Assembly (NCBI GenBank): GCA_948329865.1
Contig: OX415249.1
Location: forward strand, 65,015,580 to 65,079,579
Direction: 5' to 3'
Origin: Linaria vulgaris
Lineage: Eukaryota; Streptophyta; Magnoliopsida; Lamiales; Plantaginaceae
DNA: 64,000 nt
The first letter of the stretch is position 1. The number at the start of each line of letters is the position of its first letter. Positions 21,355 through 32,292 of this stretch are shown in pieces. The notes under the pieces are model-generated. The model was not told the DNA's origin. It searched no databases and saw nothing but the letters and a program-made list of their open reading frames with translations. Position numbers and translations under genes: made by a program.

Positions 21355-21398
21355 GCCTACGTATCCCGAGTAAACTTGGGAATCAAGTCTTCGTAGTT
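21355..21398. other. Hairpin-like conserved motif in E3
   Basis: GCCTACGTATCCC, a loop of about 10 bases, GGGAATCAAGTCTT and CGTAGTT. The CTACG/CGTAG and CCC/GGG words pair. It has the same layout and relative location (between array and pol) as the two copies in E1. Confidence 0.6.
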
Positions 21399-21470
21399 TA
21401 TTTAGTTTATTACTGCATTATATTCGTGAAAATGGGTAAAAACCGCAATGAGCTTCAGAGAATTCTGTTG

Positions 21471-22400
21471 TTAGGCATATAATTTTTGAAGGTTCTGGAC
21501 ATTACAAGGACGTGCTATATCGCAACCGTCCATTTTCTTCATATAGTAGTAGCCTTTGAAGATAGCTCGGGAGACCTTGTAAGGTCCTTGCCAATGTGAT
21601 TGGTGTTCGTCGACACGCTTGTGGGTCTCGATTTTTCTCAGGACCAAGTCCTCACTTGGAACTGAAAAGGACCCGTTTTTCGTCAGACTTAGCAATCATT
21701 GTCTTGTAGCATGATTTCACTCATAGGCCTAATCTCGGGTAGAGTTTATGAATTCCAAGTCCTCGAAGCGCATTCTTGCCGCTTCTTCTTGGTTGTAAGT
21801 AAGTATATGCCGTGTTAACATAACAATTTTCGTAGGTATGACTGCTTCTGAGCCATAAATTAGTAAAAATGGTGTTTGGCCGGTGGATGTTCTCGGGGTT
21901 GTGCGGTATGCCCACAGTATCCCAAACAGAGCATTCATCCAAGACTCATTGAGTTTGTGCATTGTCTTCTAAAGGTATTCCACATGGGTCTTATTTGTAT
22001 TTTCTACCTGACCCTTCGCTTGTGGATGATAGACTGTCATGAAATGGTGAGTGATACTCAAATCTTTGCACCATGCCCGGATGTTTTGTCTTGTGAACTG
22101 TGTGCCGTTATTTGATATGAGTACTCGTGGTATTCTGAGATGGCAGATGATCTATTTTCAGATGAATTCAATGATGTTACGCTCTGTAATGGAGTAGACT
22201 GCTTGAACTTCAACCCATTTGATAAAATATTGACTGCGACAACTAGAAATATCTTTTGTCCCTTCGCCGATGAGAAGGGTCGGACTATGTCAATGCTTCA
22301 TTGATCAAATGGGCATGATGCTTCATTGGATTGAGAGGTTGTGCAGGAACTTCTAACAAGATTCATCACAACGTTAGGTAGGGTTGACCAATAGTATCTT
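21471..22400 (-). pseudogene. E3 integrase, decayed
   Basis: Reading leftwards, the catalytic core includes RVLISNNGTQF (near 22090-22130), where family members have an Asp in place of the first Asn, so a catalytic residue appears lost. Then come DLSITHHFMTVYHPQAKGQ and WAYRTTPRTSTGQTPF (21962-21729), and the C-terminal part WQGPYKVSRAIFKGYYYMKK and RPCNVQNLQKLYA (21695-21471). This is the normal order for a Gypsy integrase. Several stops and frame changes break it. Confidence 0.8.
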
Positions 22401-22486
22401 GGCGCAACACATTTTGTGCCAAGGAGTGCCATTCTGAGTAGTTCCCACAAGTTCTGCTGTGTTTTTTGTTTACCACAATTTTCGCT

Positions 22487-24050
22487 TTACGAGGTGATAG
22501 ACACCGTAGGAGGTCCTTCAAAGGATCGTGTGTAAAGCTCATCATTGAAGATGGTGAAATGATGTGTGTTGTATTTCAGTCTTTGCGCAGAAACAAAGTT
22601 GTTTGGAAGCTTTCCCTCCTTAAGGTAAGTGTAGCTATCATCCTTCCAACAAGGTTCTGATATGATTGGCATGGCATCTTTGACTATTTTGAGAATTCTT
22701 AGATATCGAGTCTTGCCTTTGGCGGATTCCTCTGTCACTAGTAAGATGATTCTTTTGTCATTGTAGACCTCTGTTGAAGTGGTGAACTTGAAAGGTACAT
22801 CGGCCTTGATGTTCTCACTTCTTAGGACCTAACACAATGTAAAAACAGTAAAAGATTTCGCAATATCTTTGAGCTTTTTCAAGTAGAGGATCATCGTGTC
22901 CTCTTTGGCCTCGTACGTGTCGGTGAATTAATTTGCCAAAAGTTGCGAATTTGTGAACAGTGCAAGGCATTTGACTCCCAATGAGCTAGCCAATGAGGTA
23001 CCGACGAGGATAGCTTTATATTCGATGCTAACAACCCTGCCCTTCCAAGGGTTTTTTTGCAACGAGGTCTGCTAGGAATTGTGCTTTGACAACTGTTCTG
23101 GGGCGGTACTCTATGCCATACTCACATAGTTATGGCCATTTAACCAGCCCATTTGAGCGGCTTGTCTGTCAACACCACAATGGGATGGGACTAAAAGTAA
23201 GAATGCAATTTTTGTGCCGTGACAACAACAGCCAATGCAAAATTTTCAATCTCGATGTAGTTATTTTTAGCAGCCTGAGATACCATAGAGACATAGTGTA
23301 TCGATTTGTGGAATATGCCTTCCATGCATACCGATATTATGCTAAGAGCATTTTTGATACCTTTAAGTAGAGATACAAAGTTTCTCCCTCGACCAGTTTT
23401 GCTAACAACGGTAGGGAGGAAAGATACTACTTGAGTTGCATGAAAGCTTCTTCACATTCATCGATCCATTCGAAGTTCTGATTCTTCTTGAGGCCTTTAA
23501 AGCATGACAAACTTTTCTTTGTTGTTGTTGATATGAACCTTCCCAAAGCTGTCATTCGACTTGTGAGGCATTGTACATATCGCACGCTTTTCAAAAAAGT
23601 AACTCTGCTATAGCTTTTATCTTGTCGAGATTTTCTTCGATCCCTCTTTGGTTGACCGTGTGGCCAAGAATGTTTCCTCCGTGGACTCTGAATGTGCATT
23701 TCTTCGGATTTAGATTCATGCCTTATTATCTCATGATCGAGAAGGTAGTTGTGAGGTGATCAATGTGATCTTCAGCTTAGGCTCTTTTGACAAGCATGTC
23801 ATCTATGTAGACCTCCATGGTTTTGCCGATGTGGTCGTAGAACATCTTGTCCACCAACCGTTGGAAGGTGGCGCCCGCATTTTTAAGACCAAAAAGCATC
23901 AATCTGTAGCTGAGTACTCATTTGGCTGTGACAAACACAGTTTTTCTCGTGTCGTAGACGGCCAATAGTATTTGATGAAATCCAGTTTGAGCATCCATCA
24001 TGCTTAGGAGTGCACTTTCTACTGTGGAGTCAACTAGAAAATGTGGTGTG
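22487..24050 (-). pseudogene. E3 reverse transcriptase and RNase H, decayed
   Basis: The frame ending at 23918 carries LLSMMDAQTGFHQILLAVYD, the start of the RT palm. Further left in other frames are sequences corresponding to the FYDHIGKTMEVYIDDMLVK region (about 23800-23850) and SRMTALGRFISTTTKKSL with WIDECEEAFMQLK (23699-23427), the RT connection. RNase H remnants and a linker (22738-22487, FNDELYTRSFEGPP) follow. The gene is not readable in one frame for more than about 90 codons. Confidence 0.75.
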
Positions 24051-24614
24051 GGTGAAGCTTGGACATAAACTGCCTTGAAATCATTGAAATAGAGGCGGAC
24101 AATGATTATGTGGCAAGCGAATGGTGTGTCGATGTCGAGGTACCCTAAGTTTCGAGTCCTTTTTGGAGCAGTCCCAAAGGAGGTAAAAAACAAGACTACC
24201 CCAAATGTTGCAACTCTTGATCCTCCGAAGCCATATAACGGAGTTATCTCTACTTTCATGTGTGTGTTTCCTAGTTCCATTTTCTCCATTGCATCTGAAG
24301 AGATGATGTTGACCGAGCTTTCATTGTCAATCAAGATTCTTTATGTTGTAGTTTGCAATGTTTAGGCTTACAATGAGCGGACAATTCAAACTAGCAGCTT
24401 TTATAACTTGTAAAACGAGCTTCTCTTTATCAGCTTTGTCAAATATCAATGCATCCTTTGGTGCTTCTATCGTGGTTATCATATAAGATACACGTTGATA
24501 ATTGTCTTGTGCCACGTCGCGTGTGATCCTTTTGTGTGCTTTATTTGAGTCACCGCCTATTGGGCCTCCAGAAATCATGGAAAAGTTGTTTGGGATTGGT
24601 ATTCTAGCGGTCAT
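24051..24614 (-). pseudogene. E3 protease region, joined to RT by a deletion
   Basis: ISGGPIGGDSNKAHKR and VSYMITTIEAPKDALIFDKAD (24614-24328) form the usual stretch before a Tat protease. The active-site segment reads MIDNESSVNIISSDAMEKM, with DNES where DSGSS is expected, so the catalytic triad is damaged. IVRLYFNDFKAV stands where IIGRPTLN is expected. Soon after, the frame passes into VDSTVESALLSMMDAQTG, the RT palm, so the N-terminal third of RT has been deleted. Confidence 0.75.
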
Positions 24615-26560
24615 GTAGCCTTCTTGCTTAAGAAACCATACGAGAGCATGTCATGCATCTTCATCAGCTTCTTTCTTTGTGAAGAATATTGAACTGTAGA
24701 ATTGTACTCTTCTTGTTCGAGTTCGTTAATGCATATTCTCACTTTGTAAGTGAACTCGCAGAGTTGACTCAGACCCTTTTTTGTAGCATTCAAAGACTAG
24801 GGACTTTCATTGTCGTATTGCGGAAAACTCGTAGAGTTTGGCTCGTGTTGTAGTAGCATCTGACTCTAATGCCGTCATTTGTTTGTGCAGACTCTGTCTT
24901 GCCCATTCTTTGACAGTGATACCTATACTCATTTTAATAACTCCTTTAACGGTCGTATTATCAGTATCATCCCTTATGATAGGGTTGGACACTGTCTGTC
25001 CTCATTTCGTTGGAGAGGGTATGTCAGAATTAGAGTTTGCTGACTTTTTTCGATTGTCAGACTTTTTGTAACCTTTGACATACTCTTCCAGGTAGCCCTT
25101 ATTTACCGAGCATTCTGTCTCAGCATATAGTGCACGACATCTCAATGTGTTGTGACCTTATTACTCGTTTATTGCTCGTATTACTTGCAGTAGAACTTTG
25201 ATTTGTGTGTTTCCTCCGTCTCTTGGATCTTTCTTGGAGTATTGAAGAGATTTTGCTTATTGGCGACATTGTAGATGTTCTGCATGATGGTGGAAACCGA
25301 GAGTTTTTCTCTCGGGGGAGGTCTTTTGCGCTTTGTACCACTCTTGCCATTTTTGGTGTTGCGACGTGAATCGTTTTGCTTAGATTGAGTGTTGTCACTT
25401 CAAAATTTACTCATCTTGTTGTGCTCCTCAATCTCCATATCGCATTGGGCGATCACGTTGATTTTTTCAATGGTCTACAATTTCTACCTAAAAAGCCCAT
25501 TGGCTAGCAATCTGTTTCTCAAGGTGTTGAATAAGATATTTGCTACACTCTGAGTGGAGAGTATTTCCCCTCGTAGCATCTCAGTATTAAACCGTCTGAT
25601 GTAGTATCTAGTTGATTCATGGTTGCCTTGTATGGTAGTCTGCAAGTATTCTTATGTCAAATGTGTGCACTTCTGCATAGCAAACTGTGACTTAAACATT
25701 GTTCTGAGCTGATCATACGTGTGCATCGAAAGTGGAGGAATCCTTAAGAACTAGTCTTGAGCTACATCAACAAGAGTGATAGCGAACAAACGTTCTTGTA
25801 TGCCTTTTGAGTTGCCTCCCAAGTTCAGCATTCCATCTAGAAGATGCAACAGAGCACTGGGGTCCCATTTGCCATCGTAGGTTGGCATCTTAGAGATTTC
25901 TCGGCCTCAACCTAGCACAATTCGTTGCATGTCGGGTGAGAATGGAGAAGCCTCATCAACAAATTCATCGACTGCCCGAAGAGGCGCTCTAGAGAGATTA
26001 GGAGAGTTGATTCTGGTGGGATCTCTTTCTCTTCTTTCTTGGAGCAAAGGTTCTGGCCTTCTGGCATGTTGTTGACCTTGTCTTTCGTTTCCACGATCAT
26101 CACGTAATCTAGTGTGTGCAGTAGATGCAGCAGAACATGATGGAGATAGCGAGGGTTGAGCTCTCATACCATGTGGGTGCCTGTGATCCTTGGAAGGTCT
26201 TGCAATCGTAGTAGTTCTACTTTTACTTGTGTGTCCCCTATTAGTTGAACTTTGGGATAGGTTGTGAGTTTGACCCAAGTTTTGAATGTGAATCGGAGGT
26301 GGCGATGCCAAATTTGTAGTCAAGTGTTGCCTAACCATATTCATCCGTTGATCGAAGTACTCGAGAGGAATTGGTGGCGCACTAGATGACGCATTGTTCC
26401 CAGTATGAGAGTTAGTAGCCGCGGTAGGAGGAGCTTGTTGATCAGTTGCATGTGACTATTTATGCTAAGTTGCCCTTTGCGAGCCTATATTGGAGTAAAT
26501 CAGAGATGTGTTTCTACAAGTAGTAGGTTGTCTACGTGTTGCAACCATGATGTCGTTCAG
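24615..26560 (-). pseudogene. E3 gag, decayed
   Basis: It starts near 26550 (MVATRRQPTTCRN). The frame at 26344-25907 is Ser/Pro/His/Arg-rich and ends VDEFVDEASPFSPDMQRIV, a typical transition to the gag core. Core words such as KMPTYDGKWDPSALLHLLDG lie in the frame near 25890-25810. The zinc-knuckle region would fall around 25080-25140, and 24793-24611 is a C-terminal remnant. Broken by many stops. Confidence 0.6.
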
Positions 26561-26576
26561 ATAGCGCGTCTAGTGG

Positions 26577-26596
26577 TTTCCCACAGACAGCGCCTC
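26577..26596 (-). other. Primer-binding site of E3
   Basis: GAGGCGCTGTCTGTGGGAAA on the minus strand, immediately inside the LTR, is the same type as in E1. Confidence 0.75.
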
Positions 26597-27840
26597 TAGC
26601 GCGGGGTGTTTTTGCTAGTCTCGAGATTACTCCCTCACCAGACTCTCTTGCCCCTAATAGAAAAGACAAGAAGAAATTTTGGTTTGATGGAAACCTGCAC
26701 TAAAGACATAATGGTTAGAAATAAACAGTTTATATAAGAAAGTAACCAAATCTATGGGAGGATACAGGTGTTGTATCCTAGAGACTAGTTCAACACAGGG
26801 TCGAGCTGCCTAGTATCTATGTGAGAAGAAAGAATAAAGTAAGACGTAGTACATTATTCAATTATGGCCGAAAGAGGCTCTTGTTTGATGTAATGCTAGC
26901 TCAAAAGTTGTATGCATTGTATTGGCCTTTAGGCTCGATTTGGACTATCTCTGAGGATGTAAGTCAAGCAATCGAGGGCCGGGTGGCCAAAGTATTGTTG
27001 GGTGTCATCAAGATTGCAGATCATTTGGAGAGCTTAACAGCGTTGCAATTCATTGAGCCCCAGAGGCTCGGGATCAGGAACTCAGAAGATTTGCACCATG
27101 AAGTAGTCAAATCCCAAGTCAAAGCTTTCTTATACTTAAGCCCAATTGTTGACATTTGAATGTCTATGGAAGAGTACATGAGAAAATACTCTTAGTGTTT
27201 TGGTTGACGTACTTTTGGTTTATGTAGATTTGTTGGCATGCAAATAATTGAAGTGTAATCAGGTAGCGTGGGAATGATTGGCGTGGAATCGGTAGAAGTT
27301 GAAACTATTGACGTGGAATGATTGACATCTCAAAAGTGTTGACGTGGAATGGTTGACGTGTTTTCTCTCACTAAAATTCTACAAAGAAGTGAGAGCATCC
27401 AAAGCTTCAACCTCATAAGTGAGCTACCCCTTAAGTGTCCAGCCCCTCAAATGAAGAAGTGAGGGGGTATTTATAGAAAATGGAAAAAGTTAAGGCATGA
27501 GAAAGCGTTCCCCTACACACTAAAGGTGAAAACGATAAAGGGTTGCACCATAGGGTCGGTGCACCTACACCACGTTGGATCGGACCCGGGTGCGGCCCTA
27601 GGATCCACGTAGCACGGGTTCTAATGCCGTTTTCTAACTTGTGTTGCTTGGAATTCGTGTCCGGTATTTTGCCATTATGGACCATTTTATTGAGGTCAAA
27701 GGTATTTTTCTAGGGATCACGTTGGTTTGGTATCTCGAGTGGTCTATTCGATTGGGAGGAAATTTTCTTATGGTCCCTTTACTCTGAGTTATCCTCAAGA
27801 TGTTTGTGTATTTTGGAAGTGTCGTAATTATGTCACACCA
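26597..27840 (-). repeat. 5' LTR of E3, about 1.24 kb
   Basis: Minus strand from TGGTGTGACATAATT at 27840 to ...CCCCGCGCTA at 26597, next to the primer-binding site. TATA box CTATAAATA on the minus strand at 27468-27476. A cluster of TTGACGTGGAAT words lies at 27270-27360. The inner 300 bp are homologous to the E4 LTR fragment at 53215-53535. It includes a copy of the hairpin-like motif at 26805-26852. Confidence 0.75.
27468..27476 (-). promoter_or_regulatory. TATA box of E3 5' LTR
   Basis: CTATAAATA on the minus strand in the context GAGGGGGTATTTATAG (plus), parallel to the boxes in the E1 and E2 LTRs. Confidence 0.6.
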
Positions 27841-27925
27841 CCCGTCTCGTTCGATATTATTCTAGTCATTTTAGGCTTTTCTACTGTGTAATAGGTGTTG
27901 AGGACAAAGCTAGCCCATTTTGAAC
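27841..27925 (+). other. Left piece of the DNA interrupted by the Sirevirus insertion
   Basis: This stretch, together with 38427-38832 on the other side of the Sirevirus, was contiguous before that insertion. The right piece resembles a plus-strand LTR of the E3 kind; this left piece is too short to assign firmly. Confidence 0.35.
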
Positions 27926-27930
27926 TAAGT

Positions 27931-28819
27931 TGAAAGTGCAGGTATTCTGACAATGTTAGATTAACATTGAGAAGTCAATGTTAGAGTAACATTGCTGAGC
28001 AGAATCCGATTTACAATCTTCTTGTCATTTATTATTATAGTTTTGCCTTACTTATTTAACTAATTGAGTTCCACAGTTGTGATTGTCTTTGATTATTATT
28101 CAGGAAACAAACTTGTCATAGGTTAGACGCTCAAGTTTCCAAGAAGGAAAGTTTCCTTAATTTAGCAAACCGCTCTACAAGGAAAGAAGAGGTCCAGTGC
28201 AACTAGGAAAGCTTTCCAAGTTGAGTCCTGATTTGAAGAAGGAGTCTATCCTTAGTTAGATCACTAACGAAGGAATTATTATTCAAGAAGGACTGCGAGA
28301 ACAAGGAAGAGGAGTTCGAGAAGGAAACAAGGAGAAATACCTACCGTGTACAACACACCTTCAAGTCCAAGTCAAGATCCTATATATAGGTGTGAAGTAC
28401 ATCAAGACAAACACAAGACAAGAGCCAATGAATCCGAGAGATTAATTTACAGTTGTTGAGTGTTGTCTTGCTTTAGCAAAGTTTTTGAGTTATGAGAATA
28501 GATCTAAGAGTGAGGAGCTTTTAGAGATAGTCGAAGCAATTCTTGTGTGCTTTGCTTAGTTCCATTAATTTGATAGTGAGGAGCTTGAAAATTTAGAGAA
28601 CGACTTTTGTTAAAAACTTAATGGGTTATTTTGCCTACAGCTCGGAAGTTAATATAATCTTATATTCACTTTTTAAACTTGGTGTTTGTTTATTCCGCTG
28701 CATTATTACTCTGGTCTGTTGTTAAAGTAACATCGCTGAGTTAACAACATACCAAACTGTTGTTAACACTCCAATGTTAAGTTAACAACAACAACGTATC
28801 AACCCGATCCGCAATTTCA
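27931..28819 (+). repeat. 5' LTR of Sirevirus element
   Basis: Starts TGAAAGTGCAGG, ends CGCAATTTCA. TATA box TATATATAG at 28381-28389. Several semi-palindromes such as CAATGTTAGATTAACATTG (27952-27970) lie near its start and TTAACAACA words near its end. Confidence 0.95.
28381..28389 (+). promoter_or_regulatory. TATA box of Sirevirus 5' LTR
   Basis: TATATATAG, conserved in the 3' LTR at 37985-37993, about 430 bases before the primer-binding site. Confidence 0.7.
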
Positions 28820-28820
28820 A

Positions 28821-28833
28821 TTTGTATCAGAGC
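28821..28833 (+). other. Primer-binding site of Sirevirus element
   Basis: TTTGTATCAGAGCC starts one base after the LTR and differs at one position from the initiator-methionine tRNA type TGGTATCAGAGC. Confidence 0.8.
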
Positions 28834-28874
28834 CAAGCACCAACCACACCGGTGTTTGGCGTTCATACGACAAG

Positions 28875-30120
28875 ATGGACAACTCCAACCCCAATACCAG
28901 CAGGTTGCCATTATTGGAGGGTCCCAACAACTATGCATACTGGAAGATCAGACTCAGAGTCCACATCAAATCCATCAACCTAAGAACTTGGAACGCAGTA
29001 CTAGAAGGCTACACCATCCCTTACTTGCCCAGAGATGGAGATGTTGATCTGGTACTTAAGCCAAGAGGACAATGGATAGCCAATGAGATTGCTCTCTACA
29101 ACTTCAATAAAAATTTTCTCAATGCTATTTTTAGCTGGGTAGGTAACCATATGTTCAAACTTATTCAAACTTGTACAATTGCTAAAGCTGCATGGGAAGT
29201 TCTTGAACTACATTGTGAGGGTGATGTGGCTGTGAGGGACTTTAAATATAGAAAACTTTTGAGGGACTTTGAGAAGATAGAGATGAGTGAGGATGAAAGC
29301 ATTGATAGTTATTTTGAGAAACTTCTTGATATTGCTAATCAGTGTTAAAACTTAGGTTTTACCATCCCAAATCAAACCATGGTCTATAAAGCTTTTAGAA
29401 CATTATCTAATAAGTTCACTGTCAAAAGAATTGCTATGAATGAGTCCAGAGATCTTGCCAACATGGACTTCCAAACATTAATAAACACTTTAAAAGAGTT
29501 TGAACTAGAATTCCTAGGAAAGTCTAGTAAACAACTTGCTTTAGCCTTACTGGGTACTAGCTTAGATTCTACAGGAAGTGATGAGGATGAATATGAGTTG
29601 ATCTCTTCTAACTAAGGAAACATTACCAAGAAGTTTAGTAAATTAGGCTACAAAGATAAAAATAAAGAAAAACAATCTGGTAATGCTGCTTGGTAATAAG
29701 AAATTGCCCCCAAAGTTTGTAAAAGTACATGGCATCTAAGAGCACGCCTCAAGATGCTGAGAAATTGAAGGATGTCCAGTTCTATGAATGTAAGGGGTAT
29801 GGTCACTTTAAACATGAATGTGCTAACACCCTCAGAACAAGAGGGAATTCTCATTGGGTGTGTGTAGATGACTTCAATTATGCTGACTTCGAATCTGGAA
29901 CAAGTGCCGATGAACAATCAGAGGAAATCAACACTGCTGCATTTTGCACTCGGATCACCTGGTCATGAGAAGACTCCAGAAACTGCCAAAAATCTCAATG
30001 TTACTCTAACATTGGAGATCCAACAGCAAAGCCGGAAATCTTCTTTGGAGACTGGAACAACAATGATACACAGGTTATCTATGATGCGCTCTCTGATTGT
30101 GATGATACAAACTACGATTG
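28875..30120 (+). pseudogene. Sirevirus gag, interrupted
   Basis: Starts MDNSNPNTSRLPLLEGPNN at 28875 and continues NYAYWKIRLRVHIKSIN, the plant Copia gag beginning. A stop at 29346 interrupts one continuing frame that resumes GFTIPNQTMVYKAFRTLSN and ends near 29615 (SDEDEYELIS). At about 29787 is FYECKGYGHFKHECAN, a CCHC knuckle whose first Cys has become Phe. Beyond it the frame is lost at 29968. Confidence 0.8.
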
Positions 30121-30529
30121 TTTTCATGGCTAAGTTGATCTAGAAGAAGAGTACTTCGATGAAGAAGAACTGTCCTAGAAGGAAATCCTAGACGATCTAC
30201 ATACTACTTTTCTCAGACTTGAGAGAGAGAATGTCAAACTTATAAAGAGTAACAAAGCACTGAAGCATGACATTCAATGTTTGAAGAACATGTTGAAACT
30301 CTATGAGAGAGACATTGACAAAGCTGAAGCTGAGCTGAAAGAGGTAAAGGAGAAACTCAAAAAGGACTCACAGATCATAGCCAAATGGAATGGAGGTACT
30401 TCTAAACTTGATGAGGTACTAAACATGAGTAATGCAGGTACATATGGTCTGGGATTTGTTGAGAAACCCTCCTCCTCTAATAGTAATTCTGCCTATTTAA
30501 CTACAAGCTTTGTTAAGTAATCTGGTAAT
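30121..30529 (+). pseudogene. Sirevirus gag C-terminus / linker, coiled coil
   Basis: The frame 30281-30520 is a charged helix (LYERDIDKAEAELKEVKEKL) followed by IAKWNGGTSKLDEVLNMSNA and GLGFVEKPSSS. This KWN..S..LDE..N motif before the second zinc knuckle is typical of Sirevirus gag. It is in frame with 30530 onward except for one stop. Confidence 0.75.
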
Positions 30530-31790
30530 ATGAGTTCTGGTACCATCAACACTTTAAAAAGTAAACCTACTTTTATCTGTAAGTACTGTTTTCAATCAGA
30601 ACACATTAAACCATTCTGTAGAAAATTCATAAAAGAATGTGGTAAGAAAACAGCCTATGCGCCCAATGTTAAAACTACAACAGGTTCTGATTTTAGACCA
30701 ACATTAGGTGCAGAACAGAAAAGTAGAACTTGGGTAGAAAAAGCTAAAACCCCCAAGATTAAAATTGTATGCAATGTTGTTTTCTCTACTGTGTACTCTA
30801 ACCTTTCGGGTGAGTGGTACTTCGATAGTGGATGCTCAAGACACATGACAGACAGCAAAGAGAATCTTAAGCAAATGATACCTTTAAGTGCTGGAACAGT
30901 GACCTATGGAGGTGGCACCAAAGGAAAGATCATTGACAAGGGGATACTAAATGTTGATGGATTCCCACCCCTGAAGGATGTGTTGTTGGTAGATGGGTTA
31001 AAGGCAAATCTAATCAGTATCAGTCAGCTGTGTGATGATGACTTACTGGTTACATTTGACAAAGTTTCTTGTGATGTTTATGATAGTGATAATGTTCTTG
31101 TTATGACAGGTACTAGATCCAAAGATAACTGCTACCTAGCCCAAGAGGAAGCAGAGTGTTTCCATGCCAAGATAGATGAGGCTTCTATATGGCATAAGAA
31201 ACTTGGACATGTTCACTACAGAAACCTTGAAAAACTGCAGAAAGTTGATGCTCTAAGAGGCTTACCTAAGTTGTCTTGTCCAGGTAAGCTTGCGTGTGGT
31301 GATTGCCTCAAGGGTAAGCAAACCAGAGCTGTTCATACACGCCTACATGTACAGAATGCTAATCCAAGATCTAGTAGGTGTTTTGAATTGCTGCACATGG
31401 ACTTAATGGGTCCAATTGAGGTAAGTAGTCTCAGTGGTAAGAAATATGCCTTTGTGATAGTAGATGACTTCTCTAGATACACTTGGGTAAAATTTCTTAA
31501 AGAAAAGTTAGAAGCTTTTGATCAGTTCAAAATTCTTTGTGCTAGTATTAAAAACTTATATGGCTCCACTGTGACAAAGATTAGGTCTGATCATGGTAAA
31601 TAATTTGAAAATGCTAGTTTTGATAACTATTGCAATGCTAAAGGTATTTTTCATGAATATTCAGCTCCTAAGACTCCTCAACAGAATGGGATTGCGGAGA
31701 GAAAAAACAGGGCTCTTCAAGAGATGGCCAGAGTTATGCTCAATGCTAAAGATTTATCCAAAAGACTATGGGCTGAAGCATCTTTGTAGG
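30530..31790 (+). pseudogene. Sirevirus protease and integrase
   Basis: Begins with a second knuckle, CKYCFQSEHIKPFC (CX2CX4HX4C, intact). Protease: EWYFDSGCSRHMTDSKENL, the Copia active site. GAG-pre-integrase/zinc part: WHKKLGHVHYRNLEKLQ ... CGDCLKGKQ. Integrase core: LLHMDLMGPIEV with VDDFSRYTWVKFLKEK and KIRSDHGK, then a TAA (31601) where Glu is expected, and the same frame goes on with QQNGIAERKNRALQEMARVM (the catalytic Glu). A TAG at 31787 follows WAEASL, after which the integrase C-terminus is missing through a deletion. Confidence 0.88.
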
Positions 31791-32292
31791 ATACTCTGCC
31801 AATAGTATCTCCTTTAGAGTCTACAATCTTAGATTGAAGACAATTTAGGAATCAGTGAATGTTGTGTTTGATGAGTTCACTCTTGATACATGTACTAATA
31901 ACATCTCAGTTCCCAATGATGAACCAACAGTGGAAACCGAGAATGTTACTCCTGGCAATGTTACACCAAGATTGGAACTGGAAGCTGGAAACACTGAACA
32001 TGAGTCAGGGAACGATGTTAGACTAACACCAGCGAGATCTGATGTTAGACTAACAGCAGAGGACTCTGACTCAGAACATGAAGTTGCCTCTGAACCTAGA
32101 AGAGATCCCCCAGCTAGGATTCAGAAAGATCATCCAGCATCCCAGGTAATAGGTGAACTCACTGAACGGGTAAGGACACGCAATACAGAAAGACTTGATT
32201 ACAGAGATATGGTAAAATTGTGTGTTTGTATTAACTTCACTTATACTGTTGATAATGCCTCGTGTTTTGTCTCCTCCATATAACCTTAGAAT
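31791..32292 (+). pseudogene. Sirevirus integrase-RT linker remnant
   Basis: The frame from 31855 (SVNVVFDE) is the usual start of the linker after integrase. It goes on with an acidic, low-complexity stretch containing several palindromic GATGTTAGACTAACA words and ends in the pre-RT region, PARIQKDHPASQVIGELTE, which is well conserved in Sirevirus pol. A stop at 32281 precedes the RT frame. Confidence 0.7.

Larger units (their letters stand above)
14690..27840 (-). mobile_element. Ty3/Gypsy Tat-like element E3, decayed, about 13 kb
   Basis: Order on the minus strand: LTR 26597-27840, primer-binding site, gag, protease, reverse transcriptase/RNase H, integrase, three tandem arrays, an oppositely directed gene (15996-18896), leader, and a second LTR fragment 14690-15045. 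Every coding part has stops and frameshifts. The two LTR pieces match only near their outer end (14900-15045 with 27700-27840) and at GGCCCTAGGAT, and differ in between. The left piece may therefore belong to another subfamily, or the element may be a recombinant. No target duplication could be confirmed. Confidence 0.8.

Noticed and set aside
28856..29047. Plus-strand frame starting just before Sirevirus gag
   Set aside because: Out-of-frame with gag, whose start at 28875 gives the family N-terminus.
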